Shown: piece after piece, positions 8,810 to 17,963 of the stretch
How the letters are laid out: the number at the start of each line of letters is the position of its first letter
Position numbering within the stretch: the first letter of the stretch is position 1
NCBI GenBank assembly: GCA_019115125.1
Contig: DXEG01000045.1
Span: 1 to 64,000 of the forward strand
Direction: 5' to 3'
Length of the DNA stretch: 64,000 bases
From: Candidatus Blautia faecipullorum
GTDB lineage: Bacteria > Bacillota > Clostridia > Lachnospirales > Lachnospiraceae
The notes under the pieces: generated by a model
Told to the model about the DNA's origin: nothing
Seen by the model: only the letters and a program-made list of their open reading frames with translations
Database searches by the model: none
Translations under genes and position numbers: made by a program

Positions 8810-10483
8810 ATGAAGAAGCAAGTAAAGAAGCAAATGAAAAAGCAATATATGCCTGCTGTAATTGTTTGTAGTCTGGTTCTTCTGCTGACAGCGGCCGGCC
8901 TTGGGGTTCACATTATTTCAAAATATATTCCAACCAAGGAGCGTATGGATCTGACAGAGTACTACGGCGCGGTTGGCGATGGTGAAGCAGCAGTGGTTCT
9001 GGGAACTGATATTATGGAGGCCCGGGCCCGGATTTCAGGAGATCAGGTGTATCTGCCGCTTGACGTGGTAAATACATATCTGAACCAGAGATATTACTGG
9101 GACAGCGCCAGTCAGCAGATCCTCTATGCCACTCCGTCAGAGCTCCAGTATTATCCTGCCTCTGAATCAGGAGACGGAGAGGTGTGGCTGAAGGATGGGA
9201 CCGTGTATCTGAGTCTGTCCTTTGTACAGAAATTTACGGATCTGGATGTTTACAGAAATGAGAATCCTGCAAGAGTAGCGATTCAGTACCAATTCAATGA
9301 AGTCAGCACGGCAAAGACATTAAGAGATACCTGTATCCGCTACAGAGGCGGGATTAAATCACCGGTTCTGACAGAAGTACCAAAAGACACGGAGCTGATC
9401 TTTTTGGAGGAGCTGGAGGAGTGGACGCAGGTGGGTACGATGGACGGTTATGTGGGGTATGTGAGGAAGAAAGATATTTCCGCAGCCGAAACCACTGCGT
9501 TTTCACGGGATTTTCAGAAGGAGGAGTACACATACCTTAAGATGGATCAGCCGGTGAATTTGGCCTGGCATCAGGTTACGACCCAGGAGGCCAATTCGTA
9601 TCTGGCTGACGCTACGGCGAATATCAGCGGTGTGAATGTGATTTCTCCTACCTGGTTTTATTTGCAGGATACGGCGGGAAATATTGCCAATATATCGTCG
9701 GCGGACTATGTAAATCAGGCTCATGAAAAAGGGCTGCAGGTCTGGGGCCTGATAGATAATTTTACGGCGGATGTCAGCACAACGGAAACGCTTTCACAGC
9801 TTTCCTCCCGCCAGAATATCATCAGCCAGTTGATGGCAGCGGCGGCCAGTACAGGGCTGGACGGCATCAATGTAGATTTTGAGTCGTTAAGCGAAGACGC
9901 GGGACCGCATTTTCTCCAGTTTCTCAGAGAGCTGTCCATAGAGTGCCACAAAAATAATCTGATACTTTCTGTAGATAATCCTGTGCCGGAAGACTTTACC
10001 AGCCATTACGACCGCAGGGAACAGGGACAGGTAGTGGATTATGTCATTATTATGGGATATGACGAACATTATGTAGGATCAGAAGAAGCAGGATCTGTGG
10101 CCTCTCTGCCGTGGGTGGAGAAAGGGGTTCAGGATACGCTGGCCGAGGTTCCGGCTGAGCGGACGATCCTGGCGATACCGTTTTATACAAGATTGTGGAA
10201 GCAGACAGGAGGCGCTCTGACCAGCGAAGCGATTGGAATGGACCAGGCGCAGCAGGTCATCACGGAAAATCAGGTGCAGACTGTCTGGGATGGAAGCGTA
10301 GGGCAGAATTACGGCTCATATGAGACCCAGGATTCCACCTATGAGATCTGGCTTGAGGACGCGCAGTCCATAGCGGAGAAGGTGAAGCTGATCCCGAAAT
10401 ACCAGCTTGCGGGCGTGGCTCAGTGGAAGCTGGGATTTGAGAACAGCAGCATCTGGCAGGTGATCAGTGAGAATCTTCAGTGA
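8810..10483 (+). CDS. GH18 family envelope glycosidase-like protein with SH3b domain
   Basis: The 557-aa protein resembles spore or wall-associated GH18 proteins (YaaH/YdhD-like). It has an N-terminal membrane anchor (about residues 15-35, after a Lys-rich start), a copper-amine-oxidase-N-like domain (about 60-155), a bacterial SH3 domain (about 165-225) and a GH18 barrel (about 245-557). The barrel motif DGINVDFESL supplies the catalytic Glu, and PFYTRLW and GVAQWKLGFE are typical late GH18 motifs. It probably trims or binds peptidoglycan outside the membrane. A GAGAGGGAG ribosome site precedes the ATG. It is a single gene followed by a strong hairpin. Confidence 0.88.
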   Translation: MKKQVKKQMKKQYMPAVIVCSLVLLLTAAGLGVHIISKYIPTKERMDLTEYYGAVGDGEAAVVLGTDIMEARARISGDQVYLPLDVVNTYLNQRYYWDSASQQILYATPSELQYYPASESGDGEVWLKDGTVYLSLSFVQKFTDLDVYRNENPARVAIQYQFNEVSTAKTLRDTCIRYRGGIKSPVLTEVPKDTELIFLEELEEWTQVGTMDGYVGYVRKKDISAAETTAFSRDFQKEEYTYLKMDQPVNLAWHQVTTQEANSYLADATANISGVNVISPTWFYLQDTAGNIANISSADYVNQAHEKGLQVWGLIDNFTADVSTTETLSQLSSRQNIISQLMAAAASTGLDGINVDFESLSEDAGPHFLQFLRELSIECHKNNLILSVDNPVPEDFTSHYDRREQGQVVDYVIIMGYDEHYVGSEEAGSVASLPWVEKGVQDTLAEVPAERTILAIPFYTRLWKQTGGALTSEAIGMDQAQQVITENQVQTVWDGSVGQNYGSYETQDSTYEIWLEDAQSIAEKVKLIPKYQLAGVAQWKLGFENSSIWQVISENLQ

Positions 10484-10510
10484 TCCGGCAGTTCTTTTGG
10501 CTGAATAGAA

Positions 10511-10557
10511 ACAGCTCCCTCTCATCAGATATTGATCGTCTGATGAGAGGGAGCTGT
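10511..10557. terminator. bidirectional terminator between the GH18 gene and trkH
   Basis: A 19-bp perfect inverted repeat (arms 10511-10529 and 10539-10557, loop of 9). It lies at the 3' ends of the convergent GH18 gene and trkH, and short T runs flank it on the minus strand. Confidence 0.75.
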
Positions 10558-10775
10558 AATATTATGGAATGCAGGTACATTCTCTGTACAAGGAAAATGT
10601 AAAAAAATCCGCCCATAAATGGAAGGAGGCCGGTACTTTCGTACCGGCGCGTATGAAAAAGAAAAATATTTGTTTATAGAAAACTTATCGCTTTCTATGT
10701 TAAATAATATAGACCATAAATGTGAAGAAAATGTGATGGCTCTTTGAAGAAAATGTGAAAAAAATTTGATAAATC

Positions 10776-12215
10776 TTAAAATCTCTTCCATGTTCCTCTG
10801 AAAAACAGCAGCAGCAGAGGGAAGATTTCCAGCCGTCCCGCAAGCATATCGAAGATCAGCACACACTTGGAACGATAGGAGAAGGGACTGAAATTCCCCA
10901 TTGGGCCGGCAATCTCCAGTCCGGGTCCAATATTGTTTAAGGTGGCGGCAACAGAGGTAAAGCTGCTGGCCAGATCGTAGTTGTCGATGGCTATGATCAA
11001 AACAGAGACCGCGAAGATCACCAGATAGACGCTGAGAAAAATGTTGGTGGATCTCAGCATTTCATGAGGTACGGTTTTGTGATCCATCTTGATCTTTTTG
11101 ACCGCATTAGGATGCAGATATAACTGCAGCTCCTTGCTGGCTGCTTTACACAGCAGAACAATTCTGGAAACCTTGATTCCGCCGCCGGTGCTTCCGGCAC
11201 ATGCCCCGATAAACATCAGAAGCACGAGGATTGATTTGGACAGGGACGGCCATGCGTTGAAATCCGTGCTGGAAAAACCTGTCGTGGTAATGATGGATCC
11301 CACCTGAAACGCGGCCTGCTGGACCGCGGTCCCGATTCCTGAAAACATGCCTCTTGTATTGACTGCGATGATCACAATAGCGGCGAAGATAATTCCAAAA
11401 TACCAGCGTACCTCTTCAATGGAGAAGGCCTGCCGGAATTTTTTGGTCAGGATCAGGTAGTAAGCCGAAAAATTCACCCCAAAAGCGATCATAAAAATTG
11501 TGGTAACAACCTGGCAGTATGTACTGTAATCCTCCATGCTGTTGTTTTTTATTCCAAAGCCCCCGGTTCCGGCGGAGCCGAAGGTGATGCAGAGAGTATC
11601 AAAGAGAGGCACCCTTCCCAGAAGGAGAAGAATGATCTGAAGCACAGTCATTCCGAAATATATGGAATACAGGATTTTGGCTGTGGACTGTACCTTAGGC
11701 ACAAGCTTGCTGACAGAAGGCCCGGGGCTTTCCGCGCGCATCAGGTTCATATGATAACCTCCCGCAAGCGGGAGAAGGGACAGGAGAAAAACGAGGACTC
11801 CCATACCTCCGATCCAATGAGTAAAGCTCCTCCAGAAAAGCATACAGTAGGGGAGCGCCTCTACATCCGTCAGGATGCTGGAACCTGTAGTTGTAAAGCC
11901 GGAAACAGTTTCAAATATTGCGTCTATTGGATGCGGAATGCTTCCGCTGATGATGAAGGGAACCGCGCCGGTGAGACTGAGGGCAATCCAGCTTAAAGCT
12001 ACGGCGACACATCCGTCTTTTGTATAAAAAACCTTGTTTTGGGGCTTTTTTACGGTGAAAGGAAGCCCCAGCGCAAGACAGACTGCCATGGAGATCAGAA
12101 AAGAAAAAATTTCTTTTTCCTGATAAATAACTGCGGTAATGCAGGGGAGTACCATAAATACTGCCTGCAGATTTAAAACCCATCCTACAATGTAGGCAAT
12201 GATCCGATAATTCAT
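10776..12215 (-). CDS. trkH: Trk/Ktr-type potassium uptake protein TrkH
   Basis: Membrane subunit that moves K+ into the cell, gated by TrkA. The 479-aa protein has about ten to twelve membrane segments and the four pore loops of the family: TGFTTTGSSI, GSAGTGGFGI, TTTGFSSTDF and LNNIGPGLE. The C terminus AGRLEIFPLLLLF is also conserved. It sits 11 bases downstream of trkA in one operon. A small hairpin (GCCGGTAC/GTACCGGC, about 10629-10648) and the strong repeat at 10511-10557 follow it. Confidence 0.94.
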   Translation of the reverse strand: MNYRIIAYIVGWVLNLQAVFMVLPCITAVIYQEKEIFSFLISMAVCLALGLPFTVKKPQNKVFYTKDGCVAVALSWIALSLTGAVPFIISGSIPHPIDAIFETVSGFTTTGSSILTDVEALPYCMLFWRSFTHWIGGMGVLVFLLSLLPLAGGYHMNLMRAESPGPSVSKLVPKVQSTAKILYSIYFGMTVLQIILLLLGRVPLFDTLCITFGSAGTGGFGIKNNSMEDYSTYCQVVTTIFMIAFGVNFSAYYLILTKKFRQAFSIEEVRWYFGIIFAAIVIIAVNTRGMFSGIGTAVQQAAFQVGSIITTTGFSSTDFNAWPSLSKSILVLLMFIGACAGSTGGGIKVSRIVLLCKAASKELQLYLHPNAVKKIKMDHKTVPHEMLRSTNIFLSVYLVIFAVSVLIIAIDNYDLASSFTSVAATLNNIGPGLEIAGPMGNFSPFSYRSKCVLIFDMLAGRLEIFPLLLLFFRGTWKRF

Positions 12216-12226
12216 AACCGAGCTCC

Positions 12227-13585
12227 TTATTTTTCAAGAATGTCGCAGATGTCGTGAAGTCCCTTGTGCGTGGTTACAATGATAACATTATCGCCTATCT
12301 GTATACTGTCCTGACCTCGCGGGATCCGGATGATGCCGTTTCGGGACAGGCAGCACACCAGAAGATTCTTCTTCAGCTTAAGCTCTGAGAGAGGAACTCC
12401 CACCACAGACGAGTAATCGTGGATGGCGAACTCCAGGGCCTCCGCCTGATTATCCAGAATGTGATAAAGCGTTTCTACATTGCTGCCGATGGTGTTCTGC
12501 ATCGCACGGACATACCGGAGAATGGAATCCGCCGTAAGATATTTGGGATAAATGACGCTTCCGATATCCAGATCGTCAATGATATCTGTATAGGGAAGAC
12601 GGTTTACCTTGGCGACAAGCTTGGCCTTTGAAACTGTTTTAGCGAACATGGAGAGAAAAATATTCTCCTCGTCCAGATTCGTCAGAGTGACGAAGGCTCC
12701 GGCTGTTTCCAGCCCTTCCTCGAAAAGAAGAGAGCGGTCGGTCCCGTCGCCGTTGATGATGGTGGCCTCAGGCAGTTGTTCGCTGAGAAATTCACAGCGC
12801 TGAGGATCCTGCTCTACAATTTTTACAGGTATCTTGGTGCTTGCCATCGCTTTGGCGAGATAGATGGAAATGGTTCCTCCGCCGATGATGAGCACGCTTT
12901 TGACCTGGTGGGTCTTAAAGCCGATTTTCTTGAAAAACAGCGCGGTATTCTGAGGAGTCGCGATGATGGATACAAAATCTCCGTCATGTATAATATGGTC
13001 GCCTCCCGGAATAGAAAGCTCATTTTTATTTTCAATCGCGCAAAAGAGAATATCGCAGCGGTATTTTTCCGTGATCTTGGAAACTGTCATTCCATCGAGA
13101 CCAAATTCGGGAAGCACCTTAAATTTTAGAAGCTCAACCCGGCCTCTGGAAAATGGGTCGATTTTGATAGCTGCCGGAAAACGAAGCAGGCGGGATATTT
13201 CTCTTGCAGCGGCTAATTCGGGATTGATGATCATAGAAATGCCGAGTTTCTCTTTGATAAATCCGATCTCCTGGCTGTAAACAGGATTTCTCACCCGGGC
13301 TATGGTATGACAGTGCCCGGTCTTCTGCGCGATCAGGCAGCAGAGCAGATTGAGTTCATCTGAGGCGGTAACGGCAATAAGAATATCGGCAGTGTCGATC
13401 CCTGCCTCCATGAGTGTGTTGATACTTGCGCCGTTGCCTACAATGCCCATGGCGTCCACGTCCTCGGTGACATCGTTGATAGTCTTTTCCACAGTGTCGA
13501 TCAGGTATAGATCCGTATTTTCTTCCTGAAGCTGTTCTGCAAGAGTGCGGCCTACCTTTCCGCACCCGACAATAATGATATGCAT
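12227..13585 (-). CDS. trkA: Trk potassium transporter regulatory subunit TrkA
   Basis: Cytosolic nucleotide-binding gate of TrkH. The 452-aa protein carries two RCK modules. The first begins MHIIIVGCGKVGRTLAEQL with a Rossmann GxGxxG and an acidic NTDLYLID strand end. The second starts near residue 228 with SVLIIGGGTISIYLAKAM. Each Rossmann fold is followed by a TrkA_C domain, e.g. FSRGRVELLKFKV and HDYSSVVGVPLSELKL. The pair trkA-trkH forms a two-gene minus-strand operon with a promoter at 13626-13654. Confidence 0.94.
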   Translation of the reverse strand: MHIIIVGCGKVGRTLAEQLQEENTDLYLIDTVEKTINDVTEDVDAMGIVGNGASINTLMEAGIDTADILIAVTASDELNLLCCLIAQKTGHCHTIARVRNPVYSQEIGFIKEKLGISMIINPELAAAREISRLLRFPAAIKIDPFSRGRVELLKFKVLPEFGLDGMTVSKITEKYRCDILFCAIENKNELSIPGGDHIIHDGDFVSIIATPQNTALFFKKIGFKTHQVKSVLIIGGGTISIYLAKAMASTKIPVKIVEQDPQRCEFLSEQLPEATIINGDGTDRSLLFEEGLETAGAFVTLTNLDEENIFLSMFAKTVSKAKLVAKVNRLPYTDIIDDLDIGSVIYPKYLTADSILRYVRAMQNTIGSNVETLYHILDNQAEALEFAIHDYSSVVGVPLSELKLKKNLLVCCLSRNGIIRIPRGQDSIQIGDNVIIVTTHKGLHDICDILEK

Positions 13586-13625
13586 GATTTCCTCCGTTGT
13601 AATATAGTTATCGTATATCCAGACA

Positions 13626-13654
13626 ATTATAGCACTGTTCTTTTGAATTTTGAA
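13626..13654 (-). promoter_or_regulatory. promoter of trkA-trkH
   Basis: Minus strand TTCAAA (13649-13654), 17-base spacer, TATAAT (13626-13631), about 40 bases upstream of trkA. Confidence 0.6.
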
Positions 13655-13658
13655 TAGA

Positions 13659-13690
13659 AAAATATACTTATAATTGTTGAAAATATACTT
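13659..13690. repeat. two 11-base direct repeats 21 bases apart upstream of the trk promoter
   Basis: AAAATATACTT occurs at 13659-13669 and 13680-13690. The spacing equals two helical turns and the pair lies directly upstream of the trkA -35 box, so it could be a regulator binding site. Confidence 0.4.
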
Positions 13691-13877
13691 TTAACGGGGC
13701 TGCTTTTTATGGATTTTTTACGTTTTTTTGAGGAGTCCGTATTCCATAATATCTTAGGGTGAAGTCTGCGGCAATATTTGGCGCGGACTTGTGGCTCCGG
13801 GGATGCTGTGATATATTAAAAGTAGTTCCGCGCCGGAGCTATGGTGAAAAATCAAGAATAAAGAAGGGAGGAAGCTT

Positions 13878-14819
13878 ATGGACGCGAATACTGTAAAAGA
13901 AACAGTGGATAAGGTAGACGAAGGCCTTTCCCAGATGGGGATTGACGGTGTGAAAGAAAATCTGAAGGAAATTCTGGATATCAAAAACTATCTTTCCAGT
14001 CAGCTTCCGGCCATTGTAGGCTTCGGACTGAAGGTGGTCATGGCAATCCTTGCGTTTCTTATTGGAAGAAAGCTGATCAAATGGATTATTAAAATAGTAC
14101 GCAAATCACTGGAAAAAGCCCGCCTGGATGCCGGCGTGATCCAGTTTGTCTGTTCAGCGGGAAAGGCGACGCTTTATATTTTGCTGATTTTCAATATAGC
14201 AGTCCGCCTTGGGGTTGAGGAATCCTCCGTGGCGGCTCTTCTTGCCAGCGCGGGCGTGACGGTAGGTCTTGCTCTTCAGGGCGGCCTGGCGAATCTTGCG
14301 GGAGGTATTCTGCTTCTGATGTTTAAACCGTTCGTGGTGGGGGATTATATTGTTCAGAACCAGCAGAACGGATGCGAGGGTACGGTGGCCAGAATTGAGA
14401 TGTGCTATACTACGCTTCTGACTACGGACAACAAAAAGATCGTGGTTCCCAATGGCACTTTGTCCAACAGTACCATTATCAATGCGACGGCCAAGGACAG
14501 CCGGAAGCTGGAGATCAAGGTAGGAATTTCCTATGAATCAAGTATACAGAAGGCAAAGGAGCTTCTGACGGATATTCTTCTGAGGGATCCTGACACCCAG
14601 GGCGAGGAGAGCGAGATGGTGGTCTTTGTGGACGAGCTTGCGGATAGCGCGGTGGTCGTCGGTCTCCGGGTATGGGTTCCTACAGAGGTGTACTGGCCCA
14701 CAAAATGGAGGCTGAATGAGAGGATCAAAGAGGAATTTGACGCAAACGGAATTGTAATTCCGTATAATCAAATGGAGGTTTACGTTCATCACAAAGAGGA
14801 AAAGCAGGGGCATGTATAA
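13878..14819 (+). CDS. mscS: small-conductance mechanosensitive channel, MscS family
   Basis: Pressure-relief channel that opens on hypo-osmotic shock. The 313-aa protein has three membrane segments (about residues 48-70, 95-115 and 120-145). The third carries the Ala/Gly-rich pore helix (LLASAGVTVGLALQGGLANL), followed by the beta domain (LMFKPFVVGDYI, VVPNGTLSNSTIIN) and the C-terminal mixed domain. GGGAGGAAGC lies before the ATG. It is divergent from trkA, so both neighbouring units deal with ion and turgor balance. Confidence 0.92.
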   Translation: MDANTVKETVDKVDEGLSQMGIDGVKENLKEILDIKNYLSSQLPAIVGFGLKVVMAILAFLIGRKLIKWIIKIVRKSLEKARLDAGVIQFVCSAGKATLYILLIFNIAVRLGVEESSVAALLASAGVTVGLALQGGLANLAGGILLLMFKPFVVGDYIVQNQQNGCEGTVARIEMCYTTLLTTDNKKIVVPNGTLSNSTIINATAKDSRKLEIKVGISYESSIQKAKELLTDILLRDPDTQGEESEMVVFVDELADSAVVVGLRVWVPTEVYWPTKWRLNERIKEEFDANGIVIPYNQMEVYVHHKEEKQGHV

Positions 14820-14859
14820 AGCTCAGATGTCTGCTATGCGCACCTTTCTGATTTTATAA

Positions 14860-14867
14860 CATAAAAT
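14860..14867 (+). promoter_or_regulatory. possible sigma-E-type -10 box of the cotJ operon
   Basis: CATAAAAT fits the mother-cell sigma-E -10 consensus and lies 38 bases before cotJA. The -35 half is not convincing. cotJ is known to be sigma-E controlled in Bacillus, so this is a family-based guess. Confidence 0.35.
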
Positions 14868-14904
14868 AAAGAGAAATATAAATAAAACAGAAAGGATGAT
14901 GTTC

Positions 14905-15234
14905 ATGGAAAATTGTAATATGAACCGTCCCTGTGCCCGCCCCTATCAGGCTACCTGCGGGATGGCGAGAAGCTGTCCGGCAGGCCGTCCGGCGGAAAGA
15001 CAGTTTGCATACAGTCAGAACAGACAGCCTTCGTCTTGTGCCTGCCGTATGCGGGGCACATCTTCCAGAGATAAGGAAATGTATGAGCATGTAGATCACA
15101 TGGAACCGGCAATGGCTTACGTTCCCTGCCAGAAATTTACCGATACCTATGATCTTTGCTATGCGCTGAGCGTAGGAACCATCTTTCCTCAGCTTTGCAG
15201 GCCGTTTTGCGGAAAGAGAGGTGTCCGGAGATGA
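14905..15234 (+). CDS. cotJA: spore coat associated protein CotJA
   Basis: First gene of the cotJ operon, encoding an inner coat component made in the mother cell. The 109-aa product has a Cys/Arg/Pro-rich N-terminal part and the conserved C-terminal CotJA domain (residues 70-105: MAYVPCQKFTDTYDLCYALS, then GTIFPQLCRPF). The start at 14905 was preferred over 14896 because AAAGG (14891-14895) is 9 bases away. The stop overlaps the cotJB start by 4 bases. Confidence 0.88.
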   Translation: MENCNMNRPCARPYQATCGMARSCPAGRPAERQFAYSQNRQPSSCACRMRGTSSRDKEMYEHVDHMEPAMAYVPCQKFTDTYDLCYALSVGTIFPQLCRPFCGKRGVRR

Positions 15235-15515
15235 TGAATCATATGCAGTCTGACGCCCGCGCAAGGCTCCTTCAGAGAATAAATGAGGTAAGCTTTGCTG
15301 TAAACGATATCCTCTTGTATCTGGACACCCATCCCTGCTGCGAGGAGGCTCTTGCTTTTTACAAGGAGCAGGCCTGTCAGCGTAAAAAACTGATGACGGA
15401 GTACGCAAGGAATTACGGCCCCCTGACCGTTGACGACGCTCTGGAAACCGATGGAAATACCTGGAAATGGATGGAGCAGCCGTTCCCCTGGGAAAAGGAA
15501 GGAGGGTGCAGATAG
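15231..15515 (+). CDS. cotJB: spore coat protein CotJB
   Basis: Second cotJ gene. The 94-aa product shows the CotJB domain: LLQRINEVSFAVNDILLYLD, then THPCCEEALAFY, and the C-terminal GPLTVDDA and WMEQPFPWE motif. The start is the ATG in the ATGA overlap with cotJA. cotJC begins 3 bases after its stop, so the three genes are translated as a unit. Confidence 0.9.
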   Translation: MMNHMQSDARARLLQRINEVSFAVNDILLYLDTHPCCEEALAFYKEQACQRKKLMTEYARNYGPLTVDDALETDGNTWKWMEQPFPWEKEGGCR

Positions 15516-15518
15516 TCT

Positions 15519-15941
15519 ATGTGGAATTATGAAAAAAGATTGCAGTATCCGATAAATATCAAAACGCCAAACGCGAAGCTGGCCCAGTTTATCATGAGTC
15601 AGTACGGCGGCCCGGATGGCGAGATCAGCGCGTCTCTGCGCTACCTGTCTCAGAGGTTCGCGATGCCGAACCGTATGGCCGCCGCTGTACTGAACGATGT
15701 TGGAACCGAAGAGCTGGCACATCTGGAAATGGTGTCCACGATCGTTCATCAGCTTACCAGGGACCTGTCTATGGAGGAAATTGAGAAAAGCGGGCTTGGT
15801 CCTTATTATATAGATCACACGGTAGGCGTATGGCCCCAGGCGGCGGGAGGAATTCCCTTCAATGCCTGCGAATTTCAGAGTAAGGGGGATCCCATTACTG
15901 ACCTGTTTGAGAATCTGGCAGCAGATGGCGCGAACGCGTAA
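15519..15941 (+). CDS. cotJC: 5' part of split cotJC (manganese catalase-like coat protein)
   Basis: CotJC belongs to the ferritin-like manganese catalase family and is a spore coat component. This fragment encodes residues 1-135 of the family (MWNYEKRLQYP, QYGGPDGEISASLRYLSQRF, DVGTEELAHLEMVSTIVHQL, SKGDPITDLFENLAA). It contains the first Glu and His metal ligands. After position 15925 the frame runs five codons into foreign DNA (DGANA) and stops, giving a 140-aa product instead of about 200. The missing C-terminal third is present at 20060-20279. Joining the pieces at CAGA (15922-15925 = 20056-20059) gives a 627-base frame for 208 aa. Confidence 0.93.
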   Translation: MWNYEKRLQYPINIKTPNAKLAQFIMSQYGGPDGEISASLRYLSQRFAMPNRMAAAVLNDVGTEELAHLEMVSTIVHQLTRDLSMEEIEKSGLGPYYIDHTVGVWPQAAGGIPFNACEFQSKGDPITDLFENLAADGANA

Positions 15942-16077
15942 GGACAACATAATTTACAAAGAACAAAGCGTGCAAGTACACTTCGCGCGCCAGATTTGTA
16001 TATTACAGTTTTACAGTTTAGAACAATTTGGAGTAATTTCCTATAATATAAAAATAAGTGAAGCTTATATCAGGCAT

Positions 16078-16120
16078 ATGTTAAATCTATGTAAAGTTAT
16101 GTTAAATCTATGTATAAGTT
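16078..16120 (+). promoter_or_regulatory. Pho-box-like direct repeats upstream of the Na/Pi gene
   Basis: Four consecutive ATGT-starting units spaced 10-11 bases: ATGTTAAATCT, ATGTAAAGTT, ATGTTAAATCT, ATGTATAAGTT. On the other strand they read TTAACAT/TTTACAT, matching the TT(A/T)ACA-type direct repeats bound by PhoP in Gram-positive bacteria. A possible -10 (TATAAA) lies at 16145-16150. The location ahead of a phosphate transporter supports phosphate control. Confidence 0.6.
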
Positions 16121-16216
16121 CTTGCGGGAATGGAAGAGAACAGGTATAAAGATATAGGTGAATGTTTTATTACTGAAAAAAAAGAAAAAAGTACAGGATA
16201 ACTGTGGAGGGGAAAC

Positions 16217-17857
16217 GTGAAGATTACAGATTTTTTCAGCCTTTTAGGCGGACTGGCATTGTTCCTTTATGGCATGCAGATGATGAGCAGTGGACTGGAA
16301 GCCGCCGCGGGCAATAAGATGAAGCAGATTCTTGAGAAACTGACGGCCAACAGGTTTTTAGGCGTGCTGGTAGGCGCGGGTATCACGGCTGTGATTCAGT
16401 CCTCGTCAGCGACTACGGTCATGGTGGTAGGATTTGTAAACTCGGGTATGATGACCCTGCGTCAGGCGGTTTGGATCATCATGGGCGCGAATATTGGTAC
16501 CACGATTACCGGACAGCTGATCGCGCTGGATATCGGAGCCCTGGCGCCTCTGTTCGCGTTCATCGGCGTGGCGTCTATTGTGTTCATTAAAAAAAGAAAG
16601 ATTCATCACTACGGACTGATCGTTGCCGGGCTGGGTATTCTCTTTATTGGAATGGATATGATGAGTGCAGCGATGATGCCTCTCAGAGAGTCTCCGTCCT
16701 TTGTAGCCCTGATGACCAGATTTTCCAATCCGGTGCTGGGGATTCTGGCAGGTATGGTATTTACGGCGATCATCCAGTCGTCTTCCGCGTCGGTGGGTAT
16801 TTTGCAGGCGCTGTCTTCCAGCGGTCTGATCGGATTGTCCAACGCGGTATTCGTGCTGTTCGGACAGAATATCGGTACCTGTATTACCGCTGTGCTCGCG
16901 TCTATCGGCACCAACCGCAATGCGAAAAGAACTACGATCATCCATCTTCTGTTTAACTTGATCGGTACTGCGCTATTTACTGTCGTTTGTATCGTCACGC
17001 CGCTGACAGCTCTGGTGGAAAGCATCACGCCGGACAATGTGGCGGCGCAGATCGCGAATATGCATACGATCTTTAATGTGGCCACTACGCTGCTGCTTCT
17101 GCCCTTCGGCAACTATCTTGCAAAGCTGGCGACAAAAATTCTGCCGGAGAAGAAAGAAGAAAACGCGGAGTTCATGCATATGGAATATATCCGTCCCATG
17201 GAAATGAAAAGGGAGAATCAGATCGGTCTTTCCGCTATCGCTATGACGGGTATCATCAAGGAGCTCAATCGTATGCTGGGAATGGCAAAGGAAAATGTGG
17301 ACAAGAGCTTTGAAGCGGTAAAATCCGGAAAGACAACTCTGCTTGCGGAGGTTCGGGAGAGAGAAGAATATATCGACTACCTGAATAAAGAAATCTGTAA
17401 ATATATTTCAAAGATCATGGTAAGGGAAAGCAATTCCAAGGATTCCAAATATATGAGCGCTCTGTTTAAGGTATGCGGAAACGTAGAGCGTATCGGAGAC
17501 CATGCCATGAACATCTGCGAGTATACCAAGCACATTGAAGAACGGGGAATTAAGTTCTCAGACGCGGTTATGGTGGAAATCGACGAGATGAGGGAGATCT
17601 GCCACAAGGCGCTGACAGTGCTGGAAACGACCAGGAGAGAAAAAGGATTCCGGATCGACGAGATTGCGGATCTGGAACAGCAAATGGACGATATGACAGA
17701 GGAATTCAGAAGAAAACAGGTAGTCCGGATGCAGAAAGGAAGCTGCTCTGAAGAAGGATGTATTATTTATTCAGAAATGCTGACGGATTTTGAGCGTATC
17801 GGAGACCATATTCTTAATATCGGACAGGAAATGGGAATGGGTAAAGTAAGCGCGTAA
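16217..17857 (+). CDS. Na+/phosphate cotransporter with C-terminal PhoU domain
   Basis: Imports inorganic phosphate with sodium. The 546-aa protein has about eight to ten membrane segments and the duplicated family signature QSSSATTVMVVG (about residues 61-72) and QSSSASVGIL (about 186-195). A cytosolic PhoU-like helical domain (about 340-546) has two ERIGDH-type motifs. It uses a GTG start with GGAGGGGAAAC in front. It is cargo of the element that splits cotJC and is preceded by Pho-box-like repeats. It has no obvious link to recombination, although phosphate limitation often accompanies sporulation. Confidence 0.92.
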   Translation: MKITDFFSLLGGLALFLYGMQMMSSGLEAAAGNKMKQILEKLTANRFLGVLVGAGITAVIQSSSATTVMVVGFVNSGMMTLRQAVWIIMGANIGTTITGQLIALDIGALAPLFAFIGVASIVFIKKRKIHHYGLIVAGLGILFIGMDMMSAAMMPLRESPSFVALMTRFSNPVLGILAGMVFTAIIQSSSASVGILQALSSSGLIGLSNAVFVLFGQNIGTCITAVLASIGTNRNAKRTTIIHLLFNLIGTALFTVVCIVTPLTALVESITPDNVAAQIANMHTIFNVATTLLLLPFGNYLAKLATKILPEKKEENAEFMHMEYIRPMEMKRENQIGLSAIAMTGIIKELNRMLGMAKENVDKSFEAVKSGKTTLLAEVREREEYIDYLNKEICKYISKIMVRESNSKDSKYMSALFKVCGNVERIGDHAMNICEYTKHIEERGIKFSDAVMVEIDEMREICHKALTVLETTRREKGFRIDEIADLEQQMDDMTEEFRRKQVVRMQKGSCSEEGCIIYSEMLTDFERIGDHILNIGQEMGMGKVSA

Positions 17858-17931
17858 ATTCATCCTACAGAAAGCTGTTGCCAGCCGGACTGTCCCACGT
17901 GGATAATCTTAGTGGATAATAGTTGTTGTTC

Positions 17932-17963
17932 AGCGGTCACGCTTCCAGGCGTGACCGCTTTTC
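17932..17963 (+). terminator. terminator after the Na/Pi cotransporter
   Basis: AGCGGTCACGC pairs perfectly with GCGTGACCGCT across a 6-base loop, followed by TTTT. Confidence 0.85.

Noticed and set aside
10629-10648. GCCGGTAC/GTACCGGC hairpin near trkH as a terminator
   Set aside because: Short stem without a T run on either strand; the strong repeat at 10511-10557 fits better.
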